NCBI RefSeq assembly: GCF_039595935.1
Contig: NZ_JBCNKR010000004.1
Span: 1,589,894-1,653,893, forward strand
Source of the DNA: Flavobacterium sp.
GTDB lineage: Bacteria > Bacteroidota > Bacteroidia > Flavobacteriales > Flavobacteriaceae
Length of the DNA stretch: 64,000 nt
Direction: 5' to 3'
Position numbers and translations under genes: made by a program. The first letter of the stretch is position 1. Each line of letters starts with the position of its first letter. Positions 9,294 through 17,693 of this stretch are shown piece after piece. The notes beneath the pieces were generated by a model that was not told where the DNA came from, did no database searches, and was given only the letters and a program-made list of their open reading frames with translations.

Positions 9294-9335
9294 GTAAATC
9301 CCTACTCTTTAACTTAAAATGATTTGGGTATTATG
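9294..9335 (-). promoter_or_regulatory. AAAGAGTAGGG upstream motif, copy 2
   Basis: The minus strand reads ACCCAAATC, then AAAGAGTAGGGA, about 35-75 bases before the ATG of the PhoX-like gene. It shares AGAGTAGGG with the leader of the lipoprotein at 1079 and AGAGTAGG with the leader of the secreted protein at 20150. Confidence 0.35.
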
Positions 9336-9468
9336 AAAAAAAGAAGACTTTTCTCAAAAACGGATAACATGAAGAGAAAAATTAACATTAATTTAGTAAT
9401 ACAAAATAGACATAAACTTACAATAACATTCGAATAAAAAAGAATTTTAAATTACTACACCAAAAACT

Positions 9469-9501
9469 AAACCCGACAGGTTTTAAAAACCTGTCGGGTT
9501 T
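9469..9501 (-). terminator. bidirectional terminator after PPK2
   Basis: AAACCCGACAGG (9469-9480) and its complement (9490-9501) form a perfect 12-bp stem with a 9-base loop. T-rich sequence follows on the minus strand. It lies 49 bases beyond the end of the PPK2 gene. Confidence 0.9.
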
Positions 9502-9549
9502 AGTTTTGAAGAAATTATCTCATCATCAAATTGACACATTATCTAATTA

Positions 9550-10428
9550 CTAACTTTTCTCCAAAGTCTTCTTATAAGTTTCAAAATTATCTTTAATCTC
9601 TTTAGGCAGTTCCGGAACCTGTATATCAGTGTATTTTTTCATTTCTTCCCAAATAATTTTGGCAACAATATATCTTGCCATGTCTTTATCATCGGCAGGA
9701 ATTACATACCATGGTGCGTGTTCTTTAGAAGTTTCGTTTATGGCTTCTTCATAATATTGTTGATATTCATCCCAATGTTTGCGTTCTTTTAAGTCGCCCG
9801 GAGAAAATTTCCAATTGTGTTTTCCTTCTTCCAAACGACGCAATAAACGATTCTTTTGTTCGTCTTTACTCAAATGCAGAAAAAACTTCATGACAATCGT
9901 TCCGTTTTCGGCGATATGCTTTTCGAAGTTATTAATTTGTTCGATTCTGTTTTTCCAGAATTTAGGTTTAATATCGTCAACAGAATTTATTCCCGGTAAA
10001 TTCTCTGCCAAGATAAATTCAGGGTGAACGCGCGTTACCAAAACATTTTCATAGTGCGTTCGGTTAAAAATGGCAAACTTTCCTTTTTCCGGCAAGGCAA
10101 TATAATGACGCCATAAATAATCGTGTTCCAGTTCTGTAGAATTCGGCGTTTTAAAACTATGTACGACAACCCCACGTGGATTAAATTCTTTAAAAACTTC
10201 TCGAATCAAACTATCTTTTCCTGAAGTGTCCATTCCCTGCAGACAAATTAAAACTCCATATTTATTGTGCGCATACATTATATCCTGAAAATCACTCAGT
10301 TTTTCTTTTACTTTTTCAAGTTTATCTTCTTTTTCATCGTCGTCTGCATCCACTTTTAATAAAGTCGGAATTTTACTTAATTTAATTTTATCTGTAACTT
10401 TAAAATCTTTCGGATCTATTGATTTCAT
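9550..10428 (-). CDS. ppk2: polyphosphate kinase 2 family phosphotransferase
   Basis: The protein has the PPK2 Walker A-like GMDTSGKDS, the lid/Arg region around YLWRHY, and the FNRTHYENVLVTRVHP block typical of the family. Its 292 residues fit single-domain class III PPK2, which phosphorylates nucleotides (AMP/ADP) from polyphosphate in the cytoplasm. Substrate class is inferred from length and the Walker region. It is monocistronic, divergent from the gene at 10556, and ends at a strong terminator. A PhoX-like gene lies next to it and a PafA gene elsewhere in the window. Confidence 0.93.
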   Translation of the reverse strand: MKSIDPKDFKVTDKIKLSKIPTLLKVDADDDEKEDKLEKVKEKLSDFQDIMYAHNKYGVLICLQGMDTSGKDSLIREVFKEFNPRGVVVHSFKTPNSTELEHDYLWRHYIALPEKGKFAIFNRTHYENVLVTRVHPEFILAENLPGINSVDDIKPKFWKNRIEQINNFEKHIAENGTIVMKFFLHLSKDEQKNRLLRRLEEGKHNWKFSPGDLKERKHWDEYQQYYEEAINETSKEHAPWYVIPADDKDMARYIVAKIIWEEMKKYTDIQVPELPKEIKDNFETYKKTLEKS

Positions 10429-10555
10429 ATTTTCAAATTTTGTATTATAAATATAGTAATTTTACGAAGCAAATTCCTGCTATTCATTTCAATAATTTGC
10501 TATCAGGAATAAGTTTTGGCTTTCAAAATAATATTTCTACTTTTTAAAATTTATA

Positions 10556-11221
10556 ATGATTAAAAGGATTCTTATTGCACTTACGCCATTTTTAGCTTTT
10601 TTAGGAAATGCTCAAACAAATCAAAAAGTCAAGATTGATGAATTAGTTTCAAATTATATTAAAGAACTTCAAAGACAAAAAATAGATACAATATGTGTTT
10701 ATCAAAGTTATTGTGTGGGGTCTATAATGACTTATGATGAACCTTTAATTGATGAAAAAGAAACCTGCACCGACGATTTGACCAACGAACCAGTTTATGT
10801 ATTTTGGAAAGAAAATAAAAAAACATTTTTAACTAAAATTAATTACTGCTGGGAATTTTCTAAAATTGAGATTGCTAAAGATAATTTTTGGAAGATTTAT
10901 AATTCAAATAAAAAAATCATTAACGAAGAAAAAGTAATGCCTTATGAATATGAAACTTTTCAAAACTCCAAAAAAGTAAAATACACAAAGGTTGTTGACC
11001 ATTCATGTCATCATAATTTCAGATTATTATTAAAAGGAAATACAATCGAAAAACGTTTTGATGAATTTGCCCTTCAGGAAAAAGATGAATACTCTCAAAA
11101 ATCAAACATAAACTACAAACATAATATTAATTTAAAGAGCAAAATAATTGCTGATATTCTTGAAAAAATAACTTCAGAATCAAAAAAAAACGATACATTC
11201 AAAAAAATAAAGTCTCATTAA
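10556..11221 (+). CDS. uncharacterised secreted protein, 221 aa
   Basis: An N-terminal signal peptide (cleavage probably after GNAQ) precedes a Lys- and Tyr-rich soluble domain with two Cys pairs (ICVYQSYC and the pair near ETCTDD/NYC). I recognise no family. It is followed after 25 bases by a predicted beta-propeller gene on the same strand, so the two may be co-transcribed. AT content is high, as in its neighbours. Confidence 0.7.
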   Translation: MIKRILIALTPFLAFLGNAQTNQKVKIDELVSNYIKELQRQKIDTICVYQSYCVGSIMTYDEPLIDEKETCTDDLTNEPVYVFWKENKKTFLTKINYCWEFSKIEIAKDNFWKIYNSNKKIINEEKVMPYEYETFQNSKKVKYTKVVDHSCHHNFRLLLKGNTIEKRFDEFALQEKDEYSQKSNINYKHNINLKSKIIADILEKITSESKKNDTFKKIKSH

Positions 11222-11246
11222 TAAAAGACTTTCAAAACAAAAATTC

Positions 11247-12083
11247 ATGGAAAAATTCACCTTAGAAATATTATTTCAAATCATCGGAATCGGTTCGGCA
11301 TCAGGATTATTTTACAATAATAATGCGCTTTATATTATTGGCGACAACAGCGGATTTTTATACGAATACAATATGCAGAATCAGCAGTTAAGCCAACATG
11401 CTTTAATTGATAATCCGACGCAGAATATTCCGAAAAACTTAAAACCCGATTTTGAATCTCTTACACATCACAATGATACACTTTATGTTTTTGGTTCCGG
11501 CTCAACCGAAAACCGAAATAAAATGATAGAGTTTGATCTTAAATCAAAAACCATTTTACAAAAAAATAATTTAGTCGATTTATATGGCGTAATGCAGAAT
11601 TTCGGATCTATAAAACCCGAAGATTTCAATCTTGAAGGAGCAATTTTTGACGGCGAAAACTGGTATTTATTCAATCGCGGAAACGGAATTTCAAATAAAA
11701 ACACCATTTTTACCATTCATGCCAAAAGTCTTGGAGATGAATTTGCTTTAGTTGCCACCAATTATAAACTGCCAAAAATAAAAGGCGTTCGTTCCAGTTT
11801 TACCGATGCTGTTTTGGTCGAAGATAAAATTTATTTTCTTTCTACTGCCGAAGACACAAAATCAACTTATGATGATGGCGAAATCTTAGGAAGTTTTATT
11901 GGAAGAATTGATCTTAAAACCATGAAAATCGATTTTACTCAAAAAATAACTTCTACTAATAAATTTGAAGGCTTAACTTTTTACAAAAAAGAAAATAACA
12001 AAATTGAGTTTTTGCTTTGTGAGGATAATGATACGGAATTGTTGGAAACTAAGATTTTTAAATTGACTTTACCTGTTAAATAA
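11247..12083 (+). CDS. uncharacterised propeller-like protein, 278 aa
   Basis: Repeated short beta motifs such as NNALYIIGDNSGFLYEYN, DTLYVFGSGS, ENWYLFNRGN and DKIYFLSTAED suggest a beta-propeller. Conserved-looking patches are PDFESL and FEGLTF. No signal peptide or lipobox is visible. It may belong to the DUF6929 group, but I am not certain of that name, and no enzymatic role can be assigned. It ends just before a repeat-rich gap. Confidence 0.65.
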   Translation: MEKFTLEILFQIIGIGSASGLFYNNNALYIIGDNSGFLYEYNMQNQQLSQHALIDNPTQNIPKNLKPDFESLTHHNDTLYVFGSGSTENRNKMIEFDLKSKTILQKNNLVDLYGVMQNFGSIKPEDFNLEGAIFDGENWYLFNRGNGISNKNTIFTIHAKSLGDEFALVATNYKLPKIKGVRSSFTDAVLVEDKIYFLSTAEDTKSTYDDGEILGSFIGRIDLKTMKIDFTQKITSTNKFEGLTFYKKENNKIEFLLCEDNDTELLETKIFKLTLPVK

Positions 12084-12411
12084 GATATTAGCTTTGCGTA
12101 ATTCTTTGTGAATCTTTGCGGTAAAATTATAACACAGAGATTCGCAAAGGTTTTTCGCAAAAGGTTCACAAAAAATTTCGATTCCAGTAGTAACGTAGAG
12201 GCGCACAGCAGTGCGTCTCCGAAGAATGTAAAAATAATTGATGCCAAGATTGCGGATTTACGAGACGCTAGACGCACTGCTGTGCGTCTCTACCATAAAA
12301 CCTTTGTAACTTTGTTTCTTTGCAACTTTGAACCTTAAAAAAAAACTTTTTTTCACCCCCGTCCCAACCTTTTTATCTTTTTATCTCTCTTTATAAATAA
12401 AGACCAACATT
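12084..12411. repeat. repeat-rich intergenic gap with a 24-bp inverted repeat
   Basis: Bases 12195-12218 and 12270-12293 form a 24-bp inverted repeat with one G:T mismatch, built on GCACAGCAGTGCGTCT. Each arm is itself nearly palindromic. Ahead of it, words such as AATCTTTGCGGTAAAA (also near 30110-30130) appear with inverted counterparts. After it, AACTTTGTTTCTTTGCAACTTTG continues the word pattern. I see no gene here; two open frames in this stretch are made of repeat sequence. Confidence 0.8.
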
Positions 12412-12948
12412 GTGATAAACGAAACGCTAATTTCTAACTGCAAAAAAATGAACCGAGATGCTCAGCGTCAGGTTTATGAGCACATGGCTCCGAAATTGTA
12501 TCGCGTTTGCAAACGATACCTAAAGAAAGAAGAAGAAATTGAAGAAGCTCTGGCCGACGCTTTTTATACCATCTTCACAAAATTAGATCAGTTAAAGGAA
12601 GAAAAAGCCTTTGAAGCCTGGGCTAGAAAAATTGCCGTTAATTACTGTTTGGCTTCCATCAAGAAAAATACCAATTTCAACATGTATCTTGATGATGTAA
12701 AAGTGCTTTCACAACCTTTTACAGATGAAATGAACACATTAGAAGAAGAAGATTTACTTAATTTATTAAACCACATTCCGGATGGCTGTAAAACTGTCTT
12801 TAACCTTTTTGTTATTGAAGGTTTCGGTCACAAGGAAATAGCCGCAATGCTTAACATTTCTGAAGGTACTTCAAAATCGCAGTTAAATGCGGCTAAAACC
12901 AAACTAAAAGAACTGGTTAATAAATTATATTATCAAAAAGCAAAATAG
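12412..12948 (+). CDS. ECF-type RNA polymerase sigma factor
   Basis: At 178 aa it is the size of an ECF sigma factor. Region 2 is seen in AQRQVYEHMAPKLYRVCKRYLKKEEEIEEALADAFYTIF and region 4 in IPDGCKTVFNLFVIEGFGHKEIAAMLNISEGTSKSQL, a clear helix-turn-helix. The start is GTG at 12412; the next ATG would cut into region 2. Two bases separate its stop from the downstream ATG, so the candidate anti-sigma gene is translationally linked. It likely directs transcription of an envelope regulon. Confidence 0.92.
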   Translation: MINETLISNCKKMNRDAQRQVYEHMAPKLYRVCKRYLKKEEEIEEALADAFYTIFTKLDQLKEEKAFEAWARKIAVNYCLASIKKNTNFNMYLDDVKVLSQPFTDEMNTLEEEDLLNLLNHIPDGCKTVFNLFVIEGFGHKEIAAMLNISEGTSKSQLNAAKTKLKELVNKLYYQKAK

Positions 12949-12950
12949 TC

Positions 12951-13919
12951 ATGGACAATCAAGATAAAATATTCAACAGATTTAAGGAAGCTGCAGATAA
13001 TGCAGAAACCAAAGATTTTCCGGGAATGGAAAAAGTCTGGTCGCGCCTAGAAGATAAACTCGACAGAAAAGAAGATAAAAAAACAATTTCACTTTGGAAA
13101 AAAATCGCAGTCGCCGCTTCGCTTTTATTAGTAATCTCTTTAGGGTATCAATTTTTAAAAACGGACAAAAAAGCAATTATCGAAACGCCAAAAGTTGTGG
13201 TTAATGAAAATGAAACAATCAAAAATACTAATTCAGAAAAAACCAAAGATGTCGTTTCATCAGATTCACAATTAGTTCCAAAAGAAGAAGCGGTTAAAAT
13301 TCTTGAAAAACAAAGTATACCAGAAGAACAGGTTGCTGTTCAGGAAATTACATCTGCCGCTCCTAATGCCATGTTTGAACCTATAGCAGACAAAAAAGCC
13401 AGCGCAGAATCAATTGCTCCCGCTGTAGCTTCTGCGCCTGTACAAGATGATTATGAAGCAGATAAAGTTGCTTATTCTAAAGAAGATTCAAACTCTGAAA
13501 TAGAATATAAAGCTAAAGAAAGAGAATCTGCTAAAGTTGCTTTAGCGGCAAAACAATCCTCTGCAAGAGCTAAAAAAAGTGCACCACTAGTTATTCTTAA
13601 CGGAAATGCAATGGCACACAGCGATGATGTCAAAAAGGATAAAATGATGCAGTCAGAAATGACAAATCTTGAACCTGAAAATGTAGAATCGCTGGTAATT
13701 TTAGATGAGCCTTTATACATTATCGACGGTATTTATTATTCTGAAAATGATTTATTTGGAAATAATCCAACGAGTCCTTACGCGCCTTTAGACAAACAAG
13801 ACATTAAAACAATAACCATTTTACAAGATCTTGAAGCCACTTCAAAATATGGTGAAAGGGGGAAAAAAGGAGTTGTAATCATTACGACTAAAACAGGAAA
13901 ACCAGCTCCGAAAAAATAA
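12951..13919 (+). CDS. membrane protein with TonB-receptor plug-like C-terminus, candidate anti-sigma factor
   Basis: Residues 1-50 are charged and cytoplasmic, 51-67 form one membrane helix, 70-210 are a Lys/Glu/Ala-rich linker, and 211-317 resemble a SusC/TonB-receptor plug. In the plug part LYIIDG (255-260), IKTITILQDLEATSKYG and GVVIITTK (307-314) match the usual PLYIIDG, IESIxVLKDAxATxxYG and GVVxITTK signatures. An incomplete copy (PLVILNG at 212-218, ENVESLVIL at 243-251) precedes it. Type II topology and placement straight after an ECF gene suggest an anti-sigma factor whose periplasmic plug senses a partner. That role is inferred; I see no standard anti-sigma motif. Confidence 0.75.
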   Translation: MDNQDKIFNRFKEAADNAETKDFPGMEKVWSRLEDKLDRKEDKKTISLWKKIAVAASLLLVISLGYQFLKTDKKAIIETPKVVVNENETIKNTNSEKTKDVVSSDSQLVPKEEAVKILEKQSIPEEQVAVQEITSAAPNAMFEPIADKKASAESIAPAVASAPVQDDYEADKVAYSKEDSNSEIEYKAKERESAKVALAAKQSSARAKKSAPLVILNGNAMAHSDDVKKDKMMQSEMTNLEPENVESLVILDEPLYIIDGIYYSENDLFGNNPTSPYAPLDKQDIKTITILQDLEATSKYGERGKKGVVIITTKTGKPAPKK

Positions 13920-13925
13920 TCCTAA

Positions 13926-13956
13926 GCTTTGTCAAAGTCTGCAGCTTTGACAAAGC
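13926..13956. repeat. nested palindrome, TTTGTCAAAGT family, copy 2
   Basis: GCTTTGTCAAAG and its complement form 12-bp outer arms around a diverged centre containing CTGCAG. It lies between the plug-bearing membrane protein gene and the VWA gene, which point the same way, so it may act on the transcript between them. Confidence 0.85.
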
Positions 13957-13990
13957 AAAATCCGAACATTAATTCTTAAAACTTACTATC

Positions 13991-16147
13991 ATGAAAAGTC
14001 TAAAACTTATTTCATCAGCCATTGCTATGCTTATATGTTTCATAAGCTTTGCACAAGAAAGAACCATTACAGGAATTGTTACAGATAAATTTAATACAGC
14101 ACTACCAGGCGTTACGGTGCTAATTAAAGGCACTAAAAAAAATACCCAAACTGATTTTGATGGAAAATATACGATTCAAACCCAAAAAGGAGATATTCTT
14201 GTTTTCACTTTCATCGGATACGAAAATCAATCTGTAGAAGTAAAAGATAAAAGTGTGATTAATGTTACTATGCAGGAAGCTTATCAAAATTTACAAGAAG
14301 TTGTTGTTACAAGTTATGGCTCAAGTGATTCTGAATATGAAGACCGAAGTTATGCCCGCGCTGAAAGAAGAAGAGAGAAAAAAGAAAAATCAAAGGAAAA
14401 AGTAGCGGGAGTTCAAATTCAAAACAATGTTCAATATACTGCCATACCAAGTCAGAGTGTGGCAATACGCGGAATTACATCTGTTTCTCCAAAAAATGAA
14501 CCATTGTATATTATTGACGGAGTTCCTGCAAAAGCCAATCAAATGGCAAAAATTAATCCGAATGACATTGATAATGTTTCGGTTTTAAAAGATCAGGCAG
14601 CAACTTCGGTTTATGGAAATAAAGCTTCAAATGGCGTTGTTGTAATTTCGACTAAAAATGAAATCTATAAAAACCTTTCAGAAAAAGAATTGGATAAAAA
14701 ATTAAAAATTACTCCTATACCAACAGAACCAAATCAGGAAGATTATGATTCTTTTGTGGAAAATGCTTTTGAAAGTCCAAAAACAGCACCGCTTTCTACT
14801 TTTTCTATTGATGTTGATAATGCTTCATATACTAATATCAGACGTTTTTTAAACAACGGTCAAGAAGTTCCAAAAGATGCTGTTCGTGTGGAAGAAATGG
14901 TGAATTTCTTTAAATACACTTATCCGCAGCCAAAAAACGAACATCCATTTTCTATCAATACTGAAGTAAGTGATTCACCTTGGAATTCGAACACTAAAAT
15001 TCTAAAAATTGGTTTACAGGGAAAAAATATTCCAACCGAAGATTTGCCAGCTTCAAATTTGGTCTTTTTAATTGACGTTTCAGGTTCAATGAGCGACATG
15101 AATAAACTGCCTTTATTAAAACAATCTTTAAAAATATTGGTAAACGCATTAAGAGCTAAAGATAAAGTGGCCATTGTGGTTTATGCGGGCGCTGCTGGAA
15201 TGGTTTTACCTCCAACTTCCGGAGATGAGAAAAAAACTATTGTTGATGCCTTAGATAAATTACAATCTGGCGGAAGCACGGCTGGCGGAGCAGGAATTGA
15301 ACTCGCTTACAAAACTGCTGCAGAAAATTTCATAAAAGGGGGAAACAATCGTGTGATTCTGGCTACCGATGGTGATTTTAATGTGGGAAGTTCTTCCAAT
15401 TCTGATATGGAAAAATTAATCGAAGAAAAAAGAAAAACTGGTGTTTTCTTAACTTGTTTAGGTTACGGAATGGGAAATTACAAAGACAGCAAAATGGAAA
15501 TTCTTGCCGATAAAGGAAACGGAAATTATGCTTATATCGATAACATTCATGAGGCCAATCGTTTTCTTGGAAAAGAATTTAAAGGTTCAATGTTTGCTAT
15601 TGCGAAAGATGTAAAAATCCAGATTGAATTTAATCCGAAACAAGTTCAGGCATATCGATTGATTGGTTATGAAAACAGAAAACTTCGCCCGGAAGATTTT
15701 AAAAATGACGCAATCGACGCCGGAGAATTAGGAAGTAATCATACCGTTACGGCTTTGTATGAAATTATTCCGGCTGGTGTAAAAAGCGATTATTTAAACG
15801 TTCAGCCAGATGATTTGAAATACACTAAAACCGAAACAAGTTCAAACAATTACAACGGAGAGCTGGCGACCATAAAATTCCGTTATAAAAAACCTGACGG
15901 GGATAAAAGCATCGAAATGGTTCAGATAATCAACAACAGATCGGTTAGTTTAGATAAAGCAAGTGATGATTTTAAATTTAGTACAGCCGTGGCTTGGTTT
16001 GGATTAAAACTAAGAGACTCAAAATTAATTACTCAAAAATCATCTGAAGATATTCTCGAATTAGCACAACAAGGAATTTCATACGATAAAGGAGGCTACA
16101 AAGCTGAATTTATTCGTCTTATTGAAACTTCTGAAGAATATAATTAA
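13991..16147 (+). CDS. YfbK-like von Willebrand A protein with carboxypeptidase-regulatory and plug-like domains
   Basis: Order of parts: signal peptide 1-21; carboxypeptidase-regulatory-like domain about 24-95; plug-like segment about 155-222 (PLYIIDG 171-177, NDIDNVSVLKDQAATSVYG, GVVVISTK); YfbK N-terminal domain about 255-320; VWA domain about 355-530 with MIDAS DVSGS (362-366), T430 and D460; C-terminal DUF3520-like region. There is no barrel, so this is not a transporter. VWA domains bind metal-dependent protein ligands. The same plug signature in the preceding gene suggests the two proteins work together at the envelope. Function of this family is unknown. Confidence 0.88.
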   Translation: MKSLKLISSAIAMLICFISFAQERTITGIVTDKFNTALPGVTVLIKGTKKNTQTDFDGKYTIQTQKGDILVFTFIGYENQSVEVKDKSVINVTMQEAYQNLQEVVVTSYGSSDSEYEDRSYARAERRREKKEKSKEKVAGVQIQNNVQYTAIPSQSVAIRGITSVSPKNEPLYIIDGVPAKANQMAKINPNDIDNVSVLKDQAATSVYGNKASNGVVVISTKNEIYKNLSEKELDKKLKITPIPTEPNQEDYDSFVENAFESPKTAPLSTFSIDVDNASYTNIRRFLNNGQEVPKDAVRVEEMVNFFKYTYPQPKNEHPFSINTEVSDSPWNSNTKILKIGLQGKNIPTEDLPASNLVFLIDVSGSMSDMNKLPLLKQSLKILVNALRAKDKVAIVVYAGAAGMVLPPTSGDEKKTIVDALDKLQSGGSTAGGAGIELAYKTAAENFIKGGNNRVILATDGDFNVGSSSNSDMEKLIEEKRKTGVFLTCLGYGMGNYKDSKMEILADKGNGNYAYIDNIHEANRFLGKEFKGSMFAIAKDVKIQIEFNPKQVQAYRLIGYENRKLRPEDFKNDAIDAGELGSNHTVTALYEIIPAGVKSDYLNVQPDDLKYTKTETSSNNYNGELATIKFRYKKPDGDKSIEMVQIINNRSVSLDKASDDFKFSTAVAWFGLKLRDSKLITQKSSEDILELAQQGISYDKGGYKAEFIRLIETSEEYN

Positions 16148-16201
16148 TAAATATTTATTTACATTTGGCTTTTAATCGAATCATTAATTTTTAATAAACG
16201 T

Positions 16202-16789
16202 ATGAATCCAATTTTAAGCCAAAATCTTTTTTTAGTTAAAGAACATATCGGAATGTTTAAAGCCTCAAACAATTATGACATTTATGATCCGCAGAGCAAT
16301 CAAATAATTATGAATTGCCGAGAAAACAATTTGGGTTTCTTTACTAAAATACTTCGTTTTACTGATTATAAAAGAGCAACGCCTTTTAATATTGATATTA
16401 CAACAGCTTCTGGAGAAAAATTAATTTCTGTAAAAAGAGGAATTGCCATTTTCCGTTCGACTGTTGAAGTCTTTGATGAAAAAGACAGGTTAATTGGAAC
16501 TTTTAAACAAAAATTTTTCTCGTTTGGAGGAAGATTTGAAATTTTAGATAAAAATGACAAACCTGCTGCAACATTGCAAGGAAAGTGGACAGGATGGGAT
16601 TTTAAATTTTCTCATGAAAATAAACAACTTGCTCAGGTAAGTAAAAAATGGGCAGGATTAGGAAAAGAGTTTTTTACAAGTGCTGATAATTATGTACTTC
16701 AAATTGAAGATACTGTAGCAGCAGACAGTCCGCTTAGACAATTAATTCTGGCTGCCGTAATGTGTATCGACATGGTTTTGAAAGAATAA
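16202..16789 (+). CDS. phospholipid scramblase/LURP-one-related protein
   Basis: The 195-residue protein starts NLFLVKEHIGMFKASNNYDIYDP and continues as strand-rich repeats (GEKLISVKRG, VEVFDEKDRLIGTFKQKFFSFGGRFEILD, WKxxFSHENKQLAQVSKKWAG), ending in a hydrophobic helix with LRQLILAAVMCIDMVLKE. This matches the LURP-one/scramblase-related fold (Tubby-like barrel around a C-terminal helix). A scramblase activity in bacteria is unproven. It follows the VWA gene by 54 bases on the same strand and could belong to the same unit. Confidence 0.75.
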   Translation: MNPILSQNLFLVKEHIGMFKASNNYDIYDPQSNQIIMNCRENNLGFFTKILRFTDYKRATPFNIDITTASGEKLISVKRGIAIFRSTVEVFDEKDRLIGTFKQKFFSFGGRFEILDKNDKPAATLQGKWTGWDFKFSHENKQLAQVSKKWAGLGKEFFTSADNYVLQIEDTVAADSPLRQLILAAVMCIDMVLKE

Positions 16790-16821
16790 TAAAGTTGTTA
16801 AACTTAGATTAAGAAAACACC

Positions 16822-16884
16822 CGAAAGCATTATTTTAGTTTGCAAAAGCTTTATTTTTGTTAGACTTAAAATAATGCTTTCTGC
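16822..16884. repeat. intergenic inverted repeat
   Basis: GAAAGCATTATTTTAG (from about 16822) and its near-complement ending at about 16883 enclose some 30 bases containing AAAAGCTTTATTTTTG. It sits between the scramblase-like gene and the SDR gene and may act as an attenuator or transcript-end hairpin. Confidence 0.55.
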
Positions 16885-16902
16885 ATTTCTAAAAAATAAA
16901 TC

Positions 16903-17619
16903 ATGACAGACTTAAAAAATAAAAATGCGTTCATTACCGGCGCTGGTAAAGGAATTGGTAAAGCCGCTGCAATTGCTTTAGCAAAAGAAGGTGTAAACGT
17001 AATTTTAGTTTCAAGAACTCAGGCTGACGTTGACAATCTTGCTGCTGAAATCAACAAACTGGGGGTGAAATCTCTGGCTTTATCTGCCGATGTTTCGGAT
17101 ATTAATTCTATAAATAATGCAGTTGAAAAAGCTTTAGCCGAATTTAAACATATAGACATTTTAATTAACAGTGCCGGAATTGCTTCTTTTGCAAAATTCT
17201 TGGATTTAGAACCTGCCAACTGGGAAAAAATTATTCAGGTTAATTTAATGGGAACGTATTATACAACTCGTGCTATTATCCCAAATATGATTGAAAGACA
17301 AACGGGAGATATTATCAACATTTCTTCAACTGCCGGTTTAAACGGAAATGCGATGACAAGTGCTTACAGTGCTTCTAAATTTGCTGTTTTAGGTTTAACA
17401 GATTCTTTGATGCAGGAAATGAGAAAACACAATATACGTGTTACGGCTTTAACGCCAAGTACAGTTGCAACTGATATGGCAATTGATTTAAACTTAACTG
17501 ACGGAAATCCTGAAAAAGTAATGCAGTCTGAAGATATGGCTGATTTAATCATTGCGCAGTTAAAATTAAACCGTAGAGTTTTTATCAAAAACAGCAGTAT
17601 TTGGTCTACTAATCCTTAA
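16903..17619 (+). CDS. short-chain dehydrogenase/reductase, FabG-like
   Basis: A classical SDR of 238 aa with the [10 protein letters not shown] cofactor motif, NSAG, catalytic Ser in NISSTAG and the YSASK Tyr-Lys pair. An Arg in VSRT after beta-2 suggests NADPH preference. Annotation as 3-oxoacyl-ACP reductase is common for this group, but the sequence does not fix the substrate, and no fatty-acid synthesis genes are adjacent. It is separated from its neighbours by hairpins on both sides. Confidence 0.85.
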   Translation: MTDLKNKNAFITGAGKGIGKAAAIALAKEGVNVILVSRTQADVDNLAAEINKLGVKSLALSADVSDINSINNAVEKALAEFKHIDILINSAGIASFAKFLDLEPANWEKIIQVNLMGTYYTTRAIIPNMIERQTGDIINISSTAGLNGNAMTSAYSASKFAVLGLTDSLMQEMRKHNIRVTALTPSTVATDMAIDLNLTDGNPEKVMQSEDMADLIIAQLKLNRRVFIKNSSIWSTNP

Positions 17620-17635
17620 AAAACATTTCTCTGAC

Positions 17636-17668
17636 AACTTTGTCAAAGTTTAAAACTTTGACAAAGTT
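17636..17668. repeat. 33-nt nested palindrome, TTTGTCAAAGT family, copy 3
   Basis: Perfect 16-bp arms (AACTTTGTCAAAGTTT) with one central base. It is identical over all 33 bases to copy 4 at 18267-18299 and lies 17 bases after the SDR stop. Confidence 0.93.
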
Positions 17669-17693
17669 CCTAACAGCCTTAACATAAAATCAA

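Noticed and set aside
11981..12338. Two open frames of 76 and 98 codons
   Set aside because: They are translated repeat sequence in the gap before the ECF gene, overlapping the propeller gene antisense.
13991..16147. TonB-dependent receptor (SusC-like)
   Set aside because: The carboxypeptidase-regulatory and plug segments match, but a VWA domain follows and there is no beta-barrel.
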